Shown: piece after piece, positions 43,710 to 53,834 of the stretch | Layout of the letters: the number at the start of each line of letters is the position of its first letter | Position numbering within the stretch: position 1 is the first letter of the stretch | Source of the DNA: Rhizobium sp. WYCCWR10014 | GTDB lineage: Bacteria > Pseudomonadota > Alphaproteobacteria > Rhizobiales > Rhizobiaceae | Direction of reading: 5' to 3' | NCBI RefSeq assembly: GCF_001657485.1 | Contig: NZ_LXFU01000024.1 | Location: 310,001 to 374,000, forward strand | DNA: 64,000 nt | Made by a program: the position numbers and the translations under genes | The notes under the pieces: generated by a model | The model's input: the letters and a program-made list of their open reading frames with translations, nothing else | Told to the model about the DNA's origin: nothing | Database searches by the model: none

Positions 43710-46700
43710 TCAGCTCGGCGACGTCACCGGTGCTGGCTCCTGCCCGACCGGCGCCTCCTCATGCACAGTCTCCGGCCGCTTCGTCCTCAAGAGACGCAGC
43801 ACGAAGACGAAAAAGACGGGAACGAAGAAGATCGCCAGCACCGTCGCCGAGATCATGCCACCGAGCACGCCCGTGCCGATGGCATTCTGGCTCGCCGCAC
43901 TTGGCCCCGTGGCGATCGCCAGAGGCACCACGCCCAAAGTGAAAGCGAGCGAGGTCATGATGATCGGCCGGAAGCGCAGACGGGCGCCTTCGATCGCGGC
44001 ATCCATCAGCGATTTCCCCTCGGCAAAACCGTCCTTGGCGAATTCGACGATCAGGATGGCATTCTTCGCCGACAGCCCAATGATCGCGATCAGGCCGACC
44101 TTGAAGTAGATGTCGTTGGACATGTCGCGGCTCATCACCGCGAGCACGCAGCCGATGACGCCAAGCGGCACCACCAGCATCACCGACAACGGGATGGACC
44201 AGCTTTCGTAAAGTCCCGACAGCAGCAGGAAGACGAAGAGAATGCTGAGGCCGAACAGGAACGGCGCCTGCGATCCCGATCTCAGCTCCTCCAGCGACTG
44301 GCCGGTCCATTCGAAGCCGAAGCCGTCGGGAAGTTCCGAGGCCAGCCGCTCCATTTCGGTAATCGCCGCCCCCGATGAATATCCCGGCGCCGGAGCGCCG
44401 GAGATACGCACGGAAGGGTAGCCGTTATAACCGACGATCTGCGCCGGTCCCTTCTGCCATTCGGCGACGGCGAAGGACGATAGGGGCACCATGCCGCCGC
44501 TCGCATTGCGGACATTGAGCTTCATCAGGTCTTCCGCCTGAAGTCTGCTCTTGTCCTGCGCCTGCACGATGACTCGCTGCATCCGGCCCGAATTCGGGAA
44601 GTCGTTGACATAGCTCGAACCGAGATTGGCGGTGATCGTGCTGTTGATGTCGGCGAAGGCGACGCCGAAGGTATTTGCCTTTTCGCGGTCGATGACGAGC
44701 ACGAGCTGGGCCGAGTCAGGCATGCCTTCCGGTCGGATACCAGCGATGATGGGGTTCTGCGATGCCTTGCCGATCAGCATTCCCGCCGCCTCGGTCAGGG
44801 CCGCCTGCCCTTTCGCCCCGCGATCCTGAAGGCGGAAGGTGAAGCCGTTGGTCGTGCCGAAACCTTCGATCGGCGGCGGCGACAGCGCGAAGGATGTGGC
44901 GTCCTTCAGCCCAAACAGCTGCATATTGGCGCGGTTGGAGATCTCCTGCACCGAATTGCCGGCGCCGCGTTCGGCCCAGTCCTTGAGGGTAACGAACACC
45001 AGGGCGGCGTTCGGTCCCTGCCCGGAGAAGCTGAAGCCCTGGATCGCGACGACGTTGGCAACGGCCGGCTCCTTCTTGAAGATCGCTTCGATGCTTTCGA
45101 GCGAGGCCACCGTGCGGTTGCGGCTCGCCTCCGGCGGTCCCTGCACATCGACGATCAGGAAGCCCTGATCCTCATCCGGCACGAAGCTGCTCGGCAGGTT
45201 GACGAAGAGATAGCCAAGGCCGATGAGCAGCGCGAGATAAACAGCCATGACCCGCCAAGAGCGCTTGGCCAGTCCCTCGACGGTGCGGGCATAACGGCCG
45301 GTCAACCGGTCGAAATTGCGGTTGAACCAGCCGGCGATACCCTTCTTCTCGTGATGACCCTTGATCGGCTTCAGGAAGGTGGCGCAAAGCGCCGGGGTCA
45401 GCGACAGCGCCAGGAAGGCCGAAAACAGGATGGAAACAACCATGGTCAGACTGAACTGGCGATAGATGATGCCGGTTGAACCTGGGAAGAACGCCATCGG
45501 CACGAAGACGCAGGAGAGAACCAGCGTGATGCCGAGGATCGCGCCGGTGATCTGCCGCATCGCCTTCTTGGTCGCTTCCTTCGGTGACAGCCCTTCCACC
45601 GCCATCAGCCGCTCGACGTTTTCCACCACCACGATGGCGTCGTCGACGAGAATGCCGATTGCAAGCACCATCGCGAACATCGTCAGCACGTTGATCGAGA
45701 AGCCGGCGGCATACATGACGGCAAGCGTCCCGAGCAGCGCGACGGGCACGACCAGTGTTGGAATGATGGTGTAGCGGAAGCTCTGCAAGAAGATGAGCAT
45801 GACGACGAAGACGAGCGCGACGGCTTCTGCGAGCGTATGCGCCACCTTCTCGATCGATGCCGAGACGAACGGGCTGGTATCATAGGGAACGGAATATTCG
45901 ACGCCATCAGGGAAGAAGCGTGACAGCTCCTCCATCTTCGCCTTGACCAGGTTGGACGTATTGACGGCATTGCCTGTCGACGACAGCTGGATGGCGATGG
46001 CAGCGCTCGGCTGCCCGTTCAAGCGGGTGGAAAAGCTGTAGCTCTCGCTACCCTCTTCGATGCGCGCGACGTCGCGCAGCCTGACGTTCGATCCGTCGGC
46101 ATTGGCGCGCAGCACGATGTCTCCGAACTCCTTGATGTCGGTCAGCTGCCCCTTCACCAGCACCGTCGCCGTCAGGTCCTGCGAGATCGGATTGGGTGCT
46201 GCGCCGATCTGGCCAGCTGCGACCTGGGCGTTCTGCGCCGAGATCGCCGCGCTGATATCGGATGCTGTCAGGTTCAGGCCGACCATCTTGTCGGGATCGA
46301 TCCAGATGCGCATCGCCCGCTGCGACGCAAACAGCTGGGCGCGGCCGACGCCCTCGAGACGGCGCAGTTCGCCGATGACGTTTCGGTTGAGATAGTCGCC
46401 GAGCGCCACCTCGTCGGTCTTCCCGTCCGTCGAGGTCAGCGAGATGAACATCAGGAAGCCTGAGGACGCCTCCTCGACGGTGATGCCCTGATCCTTGACG
46501 GATTGCGGCAGCCGCGGTTCGACGCGGCGGATGGCATTCTGAACGTCGACGGAAGCCTGGTCGATATCGGTGCCCGCCGCAAAGGTCGCGGTGATCGTCA
46601 TTGCGCCGGATGTATCGGAGGTCGACTCGAAATAGGAAAGGTGCTCGACCCCGTTCAGCTCTTCCTCGATCTGGCGAGTGACGCCCTGATAGATATCCTG

Positions 46701-46862
46701 CGGCGATGCGCCGGGATAACTGGTGGTGATGCTGAGCTGCGGCGGTGCGACCTTGGGGTATTGCGCGACCGGCAGGAACGGCAACGCGATCAGGCCGGCG
46801 ATGGAGATGAAGATCGCAAAGACCCAGGCAAGGATCGGGCGATCGATAAAGAAACGTGCCAT
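43710..46862 (-). CDS. RND multidrug efflux permease (AcrB/MexB type)
   Basis: A 1050-residue HAE1-family inner-membrane proton/drug antiporter. It begins MARFFIDRPILAWVFAIFI and shows twelve membrane segments in two halves, the large periplasmic loops, and in helix 4 the charged proton-relay pair GILVDDAIVVVENVER, with AKNAILIVEFAKDG in helix 10. GTTNGFTFRLQDRG and other pore-domain pieces match AcrB/BepE. It probably removes hydrophobic drugs, bile-like compounds or plant phenolics through an outer-membrane channel encoded elsewhere. The gene starts 5 bases after the adaptor stop and is surely co-transcribed. A TetR-type gene is divergent upstream of the pair. Confidence 0.97.
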   Translation of the reverse strand: MARFFIDRPILAWVFAIFISIAGLIALPFLPVAQYPKVAPPQLSITTSYPGASPQDIYQGVTRQIEEELNGVEHLSYFESTSDTSGAMTITATFAAGTDIDQASVDVQNAIRRVEPRLPQSVKDQGITVEEASSGFLMFISLTSTDGKTDEVALGDYLNRNVIGELRRLEGVGRAQLFASQRAMRIWIDPDKMVGLNLTASDISAAISAQNAQVAAGQIGAAPNPISQDLTATVLVKGQLTDIKEFGDIVLRANADGSNVRLRDVARIEEGSESYSFSTRLNGQPSAAIAIQLSSTGNAVNTSNLVKAKMEELSRFFPDGVEYSVPYDTSPFVSASIEKVAHTLAEAVALVFVVMLIFLQSFRYTIIPTLVVPVALLGTLAVMYAAGFSINVLTMFAMVLAIGILVDDAIVVVENVERLMAVEGLSPKEATKKAMRQITGAILGITLVLSCVFVPMAFFPGSTGIIYRQFSLTMVVSILFSAFLALSLTPALCATFLKPIKGHHEKKGIAGWFNRNFDRLTGRYARTVEGLAKRSWRVMAVYLALLIGLGYLFVNLPSSFVPDEDQGFLIVDVQGPPEASRNRTVASLESIEAIFKKEPAVANVVAIQGFSFSGQGPNAALVFVTLKDWAERGAGNSVQEISNRANMQLFGLKDATSFALSPPPIEGFGTTNGFTFRLQDRGAKGQAALTEAAGMLIGKASQNPIIAGIRPEGMPDSAQLVLVIDREKANTFGVAFADINSTITANLGSSYVNDFPNSGRMQRVIVQAQDKSRLQAEDLMKLNVRNASGGMVPLSSFAVAEWQKGPAQIVGYNGYPSVRISGAPAPGYSSGAAITEMERLASELPDGFGFEWTGQSLEELRSGSQAPFLFGLSILFVFLLLSGLYESWSIPLSVMLVVPLGVIGCVLAVMSRDMSNDIYFKVGLIAIIGLSAKNAILIVEFAKDGFAEGKSLMDAAIEGARLRFRPIIMTSLAFTLGVVPLAIATGPSAASQNAIGTGVLGGMISATVLAIFFVPVFFVFVLRLLRTKRPETVHEEAPVGQEPAPVTSPS

Positions 46863-46867
46863 CGACT

Positions 46868-48046
46868 TTACTCCGGCTTCTTGGCGTCACCGGACGCAAG
46901 CTGGCCATCCCGCCATTCTTCCGGCGCGACCTTTGCGCCCGGCTGCAGCTTCTGGCCGCCGTCGACGACGAGACGCTCGCCTGCCGACAGGCCGCTTTCG
47001 ACGACCCACTCATTGCCGGAGGATTGACCGAGCTCCACGTCGCGCGGCTGCGCCACGTCCCCCTCCTGGATGACATAGACCTGCGCCTTGCCGTCGGCCG
47101 TGCGGATGACCGCACGCTGCGGGATGAGGATCGCCTTCTCCCGGACGGCCTGCTCGATGCGGACGCGGACGTAAAGGCCCGGCAGCAGGTCGCCCCTGGG
47201 ATTGGGGAATTCACCGCGAAGGGTGACCTGGCCCGTCGTCGCATCGACGCTGGCGCTGCTGAAGAGAAGCTTACCGGCTTCGCCATAGACCGTGCCGTCG
47301 TCGAAAACGAGCTTGATGTCGGCCTTGCCCGGTTCGGTCGATGTGAGGCTGCCGTTCTCGACCGCCCGCTTTAGCGCCAGCAGGTCTCCGGAGGATTGCG
47401 TGAAGTCGGCATAGACGGGGTCGATCTGCTGGATCATCGCCAGCGCATCGCCGGCGTCGGCAGTCACCAGCGCGCCTTCCGTCACCAGCGCGCCGCCGAT
47501 GATGCCTGATATCGGCGCACGAACTTCGGTATAGCCGAGATTGATCTTCGCTTCGTCGAGCGCTGCCTGTGCCAGCGCGACATCGGCATCGGCCTGGGCA
47601 AGGGCGACGGCTGCCGCATCGTATTCCATGCCGCTTGCAACATCGCGGTCGCGCAGCGACTTCTGCCGGTCCAGCTGCTGGCGGGCATTCAGCTGCGTCG
47701 CCTTGGCGCGCTGGAGGCTGGCCTCGGCACTTGCCACCCGGATCCGGAACAGCGCCGGATCGATCCGGTAGAGCACATCGCCTTGATGAACGAGGCTGCC
47801 CTGCTCGAAGACCCGTTCCTGCAGGATGCCGGAAACCCTGGCCCGCACTTCGGAAACGCGCGTCGCTGTAATGCGGCCGGGCAGCTCGCTGATAACGGGA
47901 ACCGGGCGGGCGTCAAGGGTCAGGACACTGACGGCCGCAGGCGGCATCGCGCCGCCTTCCTGAGCGTAAGCTGGCAGGCCGGCACTGAATATCAGTGCCA
48001 GGGCAAGCGTGTAACGCAATGATTTTGTTAGAAAAAACATGTTCAT
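46868..48046 (-). CDS. RND efflux periplasmic adaptor subunit
   Basis: A 392-residue membrane-fusion protein that joins the RND permease to an outer-membrane channel. A signal peptide ends near LPAYAQ (residue ~27). The lipoyl/barrel-sandwich halves (RVSEVRARVSGILQERVFEQGSLVHQGDVLYRIDP and INLGYTEVRAPISGIIGGALV), a coiled-coil hairpin between them and the beta-barrel FADFTQSSGDLLALKRAV region are in normal order. The frame is open from 48268, but the segment before 48046 crosses the putative operator and is not like the family, so ATG 48046 (MNMFFLTKSL) is chosen. First gene of the pump operon. Confidence 0.95.
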   Translation of the reverse strand: MNMFFLTKSLRYTLALALIFSAGLPAYAQEGGAMPPAAVSVLTLDARPVPVISELPGRITATRVSEVRARVSGILQERVFEQGSLVHQGDVLYRIDPALFRIRVASAEASLQRAKATQLNARQQLDRQKSLRDRDVASGMEYDAAAVALAQADADVALAQAALDEAKINLGYTEVRAPISGIIGGALVTEGALVTADAGDALAMIQQIDPVYADFTQSSGDLLALKRAVENGSLTSTEPGKADIKLVFDDGTVYGEAGKLLFSSASVDATTGQVTLRGEFPNPRGDLLPGLYVRVRIEQAVREKAILIPQRAVIRTADGKAQVYVIQEGDVAQPRDVELGQSSGNEWVVESGLSAGERLVVDGGQKLQPGAKVAPEEWRDGQLASGDAKKPE

Positions 48047-48154
48047 CAGCCTTCCTGCTGGTCCCGCGGGGGTCCAAAAAAGCACAGCCCGCCGAAATGA
48101 CGTTCGGCGGGCCTCCTCAGCCGACAGATAGTCGATATTTTTTCGCTTTGCAAG

Positions 48155-48172
48155 ATACCTACCGGTCGGTAT
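48155..48172. promoter_or_regulatory. Putative TetR operator
   Basis: ATACCTACCGGTCGGTAT is an 18-base palindrome with one mismatch, between the adaptor start (48046) and the TetR gene start (48279). Size and symmetry fit TetR-family operators (compare TACCNACCGGTNGGTA-like sites of efflux regulators). Confidence 0.65.
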
Positions 48173-48278
48173 GATAGCATTATCACCTTCAGAGTTCCCA
48201 TAGAACCGCGATCCCAGGGGTGATACTGATCCTCCTGGGCGCCTCGGCGCGAAACCTATCTCGAACACAGGTCATGCA

Positions 48279-48839
48279 TTGGTAGATAGCCCCCGCAACA
48301 GAAAGAAACAGCCGGATGTCGTGCGACAGGCTCTTCTCGATTGCGCCAGGAAGCTGGCGCTCGAGCATGGTCTGGCCGCCGTCAGCCTCCAGGCGGTCGC
48401 GAGCGCAGCCGGCGTGACCAAGGGAGGTCTGTTTCACCACTTCCCCAATAAGCAGGCGCTTATAGAGGCCGTGTTCGACGGCATGATGGAAAGCCTCGAC
48501 CTCGAGATCGATGAGGAGCTTGAAACGGATAAGGGCGGCCACGGCACATTTACCCGCGCCTATGTCCGCACCCTGTTTGCCGACCGCGCCCTTAACAACA
48601 GCCCGTGGTCGGCGCAGACGATGACCGTGCTCGCCGACCCCTACTCCAAGAGCCTCTGGCATAGATGGATGAATGACCGGCTGGTCAGGCACGCCGAAAC
48701 AGACGTGGGAATGCGGCTCCAGATTGTTCGCCTGGCGGCGGACGGAGCATGGCTTGCCCATGTTCTGAGGCCTGACAACCATGCAGGTTCGGACGACACG
48801 GCGCTGTTGCAGGAATTGATCGAACTCACCGAGGGGTGA
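48279..48839 (+). CDS. TetR-family regulator of the RND pump
   Basis: A 186-residue repressor. The N-terminal helix-turn-helix is VRQALLDCARKLALEHGLAA through LQAVASAAGVTKGGLFHHFPNKQALIEAVF; the C-terminal domain (about residues 60-186) is the ligand-binding, dimerising part, poorly conserved as usual. The start is a TTG at 48279 with AGG 7 bases upstream; an ATG five bases earlier is out of frame and stops at once. Divergent arrangement with the adaptor-permease operon and an intergenic palindrome make it the likely repressor of that pump and of itself. Confidence 0.9.
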   Translation: MVDSPRNRKKQPDVVRQALLDCARKLALEHGLAAVSLQAVASAAGVTKGGLFHHFPNKQALIEAVFDGMMESLDLEIDEELETDKGGHGTFTRAYVRTLFADRALNNSPWSAQTMTVLADPYSKSLWHRWMNDRLVRHAETDVGMRLQIVRLAADGAWLAHVLRPDNHAGSDDTALLQELIELTEG

Positions 48840-48897
48840 CAGGCGATTGGCCTCATCCCGCGCCCGAGTATATCACCCGAGCGCGGGGATGGTCGGG

Positions 48898-50337
48898 CTA
48901 GGCAGCCCGCACTGCCGCCATCGGTTTCACGTTCTGGTTCATGCGGAACAGATTGTTCGGATCGTAGCGCCGCTTGATTTCGGCAAGACGAGCGTAATTG
49001 GCGCCGTAGGCAGTCTCGACGCGATCGCCTTCGTCTTCGGGCATGAAGTTGATGTAGGCGGTGCCGACCGAATGCGGCTTGGTTGCCTCGAACAGCTCCC
49101 GCGCCCAACCGATGCAGCTTCCATCCATCCCGGATTCCCGCCAGCGCGCATGCACATTCATGACGAAATGCGAGCTTCGTTGCGGAAATGCGGTGGCCTC
49201 GGTGGCCACGCGGCCAGCCGCACCACCGACATGGCCGATGAAGATCTCACATTCCGGCCCGGGCAGCTTGCGCACGGCGTTGAGAAGGACGTCGATCGCC
49301 GCATCCGAGAGAGAGGCGAAATCCTGGCTCTTCCAGTAATTGCGCGCACCGGGCGTGAGCAGCGGGTCGAAGGCCTGCTGCCAGCCGGTGAACGGCACCG
49401 GGCCGACGACGTCGGCAATCGGATTGCCGATCGCGCGCAATCTGGCTGTCGCCTTTTCTCCCGCCGCGATGTCTCCGCAATAGCACATGGCGAGCACGAC
49501 GATCTCCTTGCCGTGCCATTCGGCCGGAAGGAACGGCAGCGGCGGCGCCTGACGCATCACCACCCAACAGGTCAGTTCGTCAGGTGCCGCGTCCAGCGCC
49601 TGCCGGTATTCCCTCAGCACCTTCTCCGCATCGGCGAAGGGATGCACGACCAGCCCAGCGAGAACCTCTGTGTTGAGAGGGTTGAGCTGGAACTCGAAGG
49701 AGGTCACCACCCCGAAATTGCCGCCGCCGCCGCGCAGCGCCCAGAAGAGGTCCGGCATTTCCTTTTCGCTCGCCTTGACCAACTCGCCATCGGCCGTCAC
49801 CACATCAACCGAAAGCAGATTATCCAACGTCAGCCCGAATTTGCGGGTCAGCCAGCCGAAACCGCCGCCGAGCGTCAGGCCGGCGATGCCGGTCGTGGAA
49901 TTGATGCCGGTCGGCAGCACCAGCCCGAAGGCCAGCGTTTCCTGGTCGACATCGGCAAGCGTTGCACCCGGCTCGATCCTGGCGCGCCGCGTTTGCGGAT
50001 CGACCCGCACCGATTTCATCGCCGACAGGTCGATGACGACGCCGCCCTCGCAAACCGCATTGCCGGCAATGCCGTGGCCGCCGCCACGCACCGAAACGAG
50101 CAGATTATTGTCGCGTGCAAACCGCACCGCCCGCACAACATCGGCAGCACCGGCGCAACGCGCGATAAGCCCGGGCCGGCGGTCGATCATCGCATTCCAG
50201 ATCGCCCGCGCTTCGTTGTAATCCATGTCTTTACTGGTCAGGAGACTGCCGCGAAATCCGGCGGCAAAAGCATCGATGGCCACGTCATTGACCATCGTCT
50301 GCCCCCTTTGCAGGGTCGTGAGGTTCAAATTGTCCAT
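48898..50337 (-). CDS. FAD-linked oxidoreductase, berberine-bridge-enzyme type
   Basis: A 479-residue flavoprotein of the PCMH/BBE superfamily. The FAD-binding N-terminal half contains RFARDNNLLVSVRGGGHGIAGNAV, where His in GGGHG is the usual covalent FAD attachment residue, then VRVDPQTRRARIEPGATLADVD and GLTLGGGFGWLTRKFGLTLDNLLSVDVVTADG. The C-terminal BBE motif is YINFMPEDEGDRVETAYGANYARLAEIKRRYDPNNLFRMNQNV. These enzymes oxidise sugars, alkaloids or other alcohols with O2; the substrate is unknown. ATG 50337 has a perfect GGAGG 5 bases upstream, deciding the start against 50367. No export signal. Confidence 0.92.
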   Translation of the reverse strand: MDNLNLTTLQRGQTMVNDVAIDAFAAGFRGSLLTSKDMDYNEARAIWNAMIDRRPGLIARCAGAADVVRAVRFARDNNLLVSVRGGGHGIAGNAVCEGGVVIDLSAMKSVRVDPQTRRARIEPGATLADVDQETLAFGLVLPTGINSTTGIAGLTLGGGFGWLTRKFGLTLDNLLSVDVVTADGELVKASEKEMPDLFWALRGGGGNFGVVTSFEFQLNPLNTEVLAGLVVHPFADAEKVLREYRQALDAAPDELTCWVVMRQAPPLPFLPAEWHGKEIVVLAMCYCGDIAAGEKATARLRAIGNPIADVVGPVPFTGWQQAFDPLLTPGARNYWKSQDFASLSDAAIDVLLNAVRKLPGPECEIFIGHVGGAAGRVATEATAFPQRSSHFVMNVHARWRESGMDGSCIGWARELFEATKPHSVGTAYINFMPEDEGDRVETAYGANYARLAEIKRRYDPNNLFRMNQNVKPMAAVRAA

Positions 50338-50569
50338 GATTTCCTCCATGCGCCCGGCGCCCCGCACCGTCGCGGCGGCATTTTGCGCCTGTTGAGGTCG
50401 TCAAACAAGTTTTCCAAAAGGATTAGCCATTGGCTTCGGGGTCGAATGGTCGTCCCGGGGGTCCCCGCCCACGTCACGAAAACTTCTCCCATCTCTCATT
50501 TCCATACTGTCGCCCGTATTCGATTAATGTATGGAGGGAATTCCCCAAAAGACGTGCACGGAGGCGGCG
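50338..50569. promoter_or_regulatory. Divergent promoter region, BBE-type gene / malic enzyme
   Basis: 232 bases holding Shine-Dalgarno sequences for both genes (GGAGG for the minus-strand gene; GGAGG at 50560-50564 for the plus-strand gene). I see no palindrome or recognisable operator. Confidence 0.5.
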
Positions 50570-52882
50570 ATGGATCACCCGGAAAAATCGAAGACGGAAA
50601 AGAACCTGACGAGCGGCGATCTCGACGAACAGGCGCTTTTCTTCCACCGCTATCCTCGCCCCGGCAAGCTTGAGATCCAGGCGACAAAGCCGCTCGGCAA
50701 CCAGCGCGACCTGGCGCTCGCCTATTCGCCCGGCGTTGCTGCCCCTTGCCTTGCCATCCGCGACAATCCCGAAATGGCGGCCGAATATACCTCGCGCGCC
50801 AATCTCGTCGCCGTCATCTCCAACGGCACCGCAGTGCTTGGCCTCGGCAATATCGGCCCGCTTGCCTCCAAGCCGGTCATGGAGGGCAAGGCCGTGCTCT
50901 TCAAGAAATTCGCCGGCATCGACGTCTTCGATATCGAGATCGACGCGGCAGGCGTCGACCAGATGGTCTCGACCATCGCCTCGCTGGAACCGACCTTCGG
51001 CGGCATCAACCTCGAGGACATCAAGGCGCCGGAATGTTTCGAGGTCGAGCGGCGCCTGCGCGAGAAGATGAAGATCCCCGTCTTCCACGATGATCAGCAT
51101 GGCACGGCGATCATCGTCGCCGCCGCGATCCTGAACGGGCTGGAGCTTGCCGGCAAGAACATCGCCGACATCAAGATCGTCGCCTCCGGGGCCGGTGCTG
51201 CCGCCCTTGCCTGCCTCAACCTGCTTGTCATTCTCGGGGCAAAACGCGAAAACATCTGGGTCCACGATCTCGAAGGCCTCGTCTATGAGGGCCGCATCGA
51301 GCTGATGGATGAATGGAAATCCATCTATGCCCAGAAGAGCGAGACGCGTACGCTGGCCGAAAATATCGGCGGCGCCGACGTCTTCCTCGGCCTGTCGGCC
51401 GCCGGCGTGCTGAAGCCGGAACTATTGGCGCAGATGGCCGACAAACCGTTGATCATGGCGCTTGCCAATCCGACACCGGAGATCATGCCGGATCTCGCCC
51501 GTGCCGCCCGCCCCGATGCGATGATCTGCACCGGCCGCTCGGATTTCGCCAACCAGGTCAACAACGTCCTCTGCTTCCCCTATATCTTCCGCGGCGCGCT
51601 CGATTGCGGTGCCGAGACGATCAATGAGGAAATGAAGATGGCGGCCGTGCGCGCCATCGCAGCCCTTGCCCGCGAAGAGCCTTCGGATGTCGCCGCCCGC
51701 GCCTATTCCGGCGAGACCCCGGTTTTCGGCCCCGATTATCTGATCCCCTCGCCCTTCGATCCGCGCCTGATCCTGCGCATCGCGCCTGCGGTCGCCAAGG
51801 CCGCCGAACAGAGCGGCGTGGCGCGCCGTCCGATCCAGGATTTCGATGCCTATCTCGACCAGCTGAACCGCTTCGTCTTCCGCTCCGGCTTCGTCATGAA
51901 GCCGATCTTCACCGCGGCCAAGGCCGCCGAGCGCAAGCGCGTCATCTTCTCCGAAGGCGAGGACGAACGCGTGCTGCGCGCCGCCCAGGTGCTGCTCGAG
52001 GAAGGCCTTGCCGAACCGATCCTGATCGGCCGCCCGCAAGTCATCGAGACACGCCTGAAGCGCTACGGCCTGCGCATCCGGCCGCTGCAGGATTTCGAGG
52101 TCATCAACCCGGAAGACGATCCGCGCTTCCGCGAATATGTCGATCTCTATTTCTCCCTCGTCGGCCGCCGCGGCGTCATCCCGGAAGCCGCCCGCACGAT
52201 CGTACGCACCAACACCACCGTCATCGGCGCGCTGGCGCTGAGGCGCGGCGAGGCCGATGCGCTGATCTGCGGCCTGGAAGGCCGTTACGAGAAGCATCTG
52301 CGCGACGTCCGCCTGATTATCGGCAAGCGCAAGGATGTCCGCGATTTCTCAGCCCTCAGCCTGATGATCTCGCAGCGCGGCGCCACCTTCTTCACCGACA
52401 CCTATGTTACCTTCAATCCGACCGCCGAGGAGGTCGCCGAGGCGACGGTGCTGGCGGCCGAGGAAATCCGCCGTTTCGGCCTCACCCCGCGCGCCGCCCT
52501 GGTCTCGCATTCCAATTTCGGCTCGCGTGAATCCGAAAGCGCCACGAAGATGCGCAACGCCCTGCAGCTCGTGCGCGAAGCCGCGCCCGACCTCGAGGTC
52601 GACGGTGAGATGCACGGCGAAAGCGCCATCACTGAAGCGTTGCGCAAGCGCGTCATGCCGGACACGACCCTGCACGACGAGGCGAACCTCCTGGTCTTCC
52701 CGAACCTCGATGCCGCCAACATCACGCTCGGTGTGGTAAAGTCGATGACCGACGGCCTGCATGTCGGCCCGATCCTGCTCGGCACCGCCCTGCCCGCCCA
52801 TATCCTCGCCCCCTCGGTCACCTCCCGCGGCGTCGTCAACATGGCGGCACTCGCCGTCGTCGAGGCATCGCAACCGGCCTGA
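50570..52882 (+). CDS. Chimeric malic enzyme with phosphotransacetylase-like C-terminal domain
   Basis: A 770-residue enzyme that oxidatively decarboxylates malate to pyruvate. The malic domain (about residues 20-170) has [39 protein letters not shown] and the metal/base segment [21 protein letters not shown]; the NAD(P)-binding domain shows [14 protein letters not shown]. From about residue 430 a phosphotransacetylase-like domain follows ([24 protein letters not shown]...[11 protein letters not shown]), as in rhizobial DME and TME. Whether it prefers NAD (DME, needed for symbiotic nitrogen fixation in Sinorhizobium) or NADP cannot be read here. ATG 50570, with GGAGG 5 bases before it, is clearly better than 50531. 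Confidence 0.93.
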   Translation: MDHPEKSKTEKNLTSGDLDEQALFFHRYPRPGKLEIQATKPLGNQRDLALAYSPGVAAPCLAIRDNPEMAAEYTSRANLVAVISNGTAVLGLGNIGPLASKPVMEGKAVLFKKFAGIDVFDIEIDAAGVDQMVSTIASLEPTFGGINLEDIKAPECFEVERRLREKMKIPVFHDDQHGTAIIVAAAILNGLELAGKNIADIKIVASGAGAAALACLNLLVILGAKRENIWVHDLEGLVYEGRIELMDEWKSIYAQKSETRTLAENIGGADVFLGLSAAGVLKPELLAQMADKPLIMALANPTPEIMPDLARAARPDAMICTGRSDFANQVNNVLCFPYIFRGALDCGAETINEEMKMAAVRAIAALAREEPSDVAARAYSGETPVFGPDYLIPSPFDPRLILRIAPAVAKAAEQSGVARRPIQDFDAYLDQLNRFVFRSGFVMKPIFTAAKAAERKRVIFSEGEDERVLRAAQVLLEEGLAEPILIGRPQVIETRLKRYGLRIRPLQDFEVINPEDDPRFREYVDLYFSLVGRRGVIPEAARTIVRTNTTVIGALALRRGEADALICGLEGRYEKHLRDVRLIIGKRKDVRDFSALSLMISQRGATFFTDTYVTFNPTAEEVAEATVLAAEEIRRFGLTPRAALVSHSNFGSRESESATKMRNALQLVREAAPDLEVDGEMHGESAITEALRKRVMPDTTLHDEANLLVFPNLDAANITLGVVKSMTDGLHVGPILLGTALPAHILAPSVTSRGVVNMAALAVVEASQPA

Positions 52883-52922
52883 GCCGGCTCAGACTGCTGA
52901 CAATGTCGGCCACCCTTTCGTC

Positions 52923-53027
52923 ATGCTCGGGCTTGTCCCGAGCATCTGCAGCCGGTTGATATACAGCAGATATCAAGCCGGGGCCTGGGATAAAATCCTC
53001 TGGTACGAGCGGCTCTTGAAGCCGCTC
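52923..53027. repeat. Cluster of three different palindromes after the malic enzyme
   Basis: Within 105 bases lie ATGCTCGGG/CCCGAGCAT (52923-52931, 52937-52945), a stem CCGGTTGATAT/ATATCAAGCCGG (about 52952-52982) and GAGCGGCT/AGCCGCTC (53007-53014, 53020-53027). The first is a sequence type common between genes in alphaproteobacteria. No T-runs, so this is a mosaic repeat element rather than a simple terminator. Confidence 0.75.
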
Positions 53028-53049
53028 CGACACATGTCTTGATGCCGTC

Positions 53050-53583
53050 TCAGGCACTCCGTATCGACAGGCGCCCTTTCTCCGCGAGCGCATCCGCGCG
53101 CTCGTTGCCGGCTATGCCGGAATGGCCCTTGCACCAGGCGATGGTCACCAGACCATTCGGGGATAGTTGAAGGTCGACTGCTTTCCAGAGTTCCGCATTG
53201 GCGATTGTTCGGCTTCGGGCATTCCCGTTCGGATTGCTTTTCTTCCAGCCGTTGTTCTTCCAGATATGTCGCCGGCTATTACAGCCTGTGACGGCATAGA
53301 CGGAATCGGACCAGATGGTAGCGGGCTCGCCGCTTGCTTCGGTGTTGATCCAGATTGCCGCCCTAAGGACGGCGGTCAATTCCATCGAATTATTGGCGGA
53401 ATCTTCAGCGCCACCGAAGCCGGACGCGATTTCCGCCGCATCGCGGTAAACGACAAATGCCCAGCCTCCGTGCCCAGAACCGGGTTCATAACAACCGTCC
53501 ACGAAGACATGGAGGCCGTGTTGGGCTTCGGGTATCCCGACTGTCGTTGCAGGGGAGCTGAGTTCGTTGGCAATACCTGTCAT
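53050..53583 (-). CDS. RNase HI-like protein
   Basis: A 177-residue RNase H-fold nuclease, which cuts RNA in RNA-DNA hybrids. The active-site carboxylates are visible: Asp in HVFVDGCYEPG, Glu in NNSMELTAVLRA, Asp in IWSDSVYAV and Asp in GNERADALA, with the catalytic-loop His in CKGHSGIAG. An extra ~20 N-terminal residues precede the fold. It carries the basic-protrusion segment WKNNGWKKSNPNGN. Rhizobia usually have another, canonical rnhA, so this may be a paralogue with a special role; that cannot be settled from one window. Start ATG at 53583. Palindromic repeats follow its stop. Confidence 0.88.
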   Translation of the reverse strand: MTGIANELSSPATTVGIPEAQHGLHVFVDGCYEPGSGHGGWAFVVYRDAAEIASGFGGAEDSANNSMELTAVLRAAIWINTEASGEPATIWSDSVYAVTGCNSRRHIWKNNGWKKSNPNGNARSRTIANAELWKAVDLQLSPNGLVTIAWCKGHSGIAGNERADALAEKGRLSIRSA

Positions 53584-53834
53584 TTTCGACGTCCGGATAT
53601 GAGTACGCTCCCCAAGCGACCCATGAGATTGGAGTGGAGCACGTGGCCTCGTTGATAACCATCGGCAGCCTCTTCATAATCGAACACTGGGTCTCTGGCG
53701 GTCCGCTAGATAAAATCGCGAAAATACGCTAGGAATTTATCCCAGCTTATTAAGAGAAACACGTTAAGAGACAACGCGCGGCGATCGAGGCCGCAATCGA
53801 CCGATCGATTCTTTGCTCATTCCGGGACGACGCC

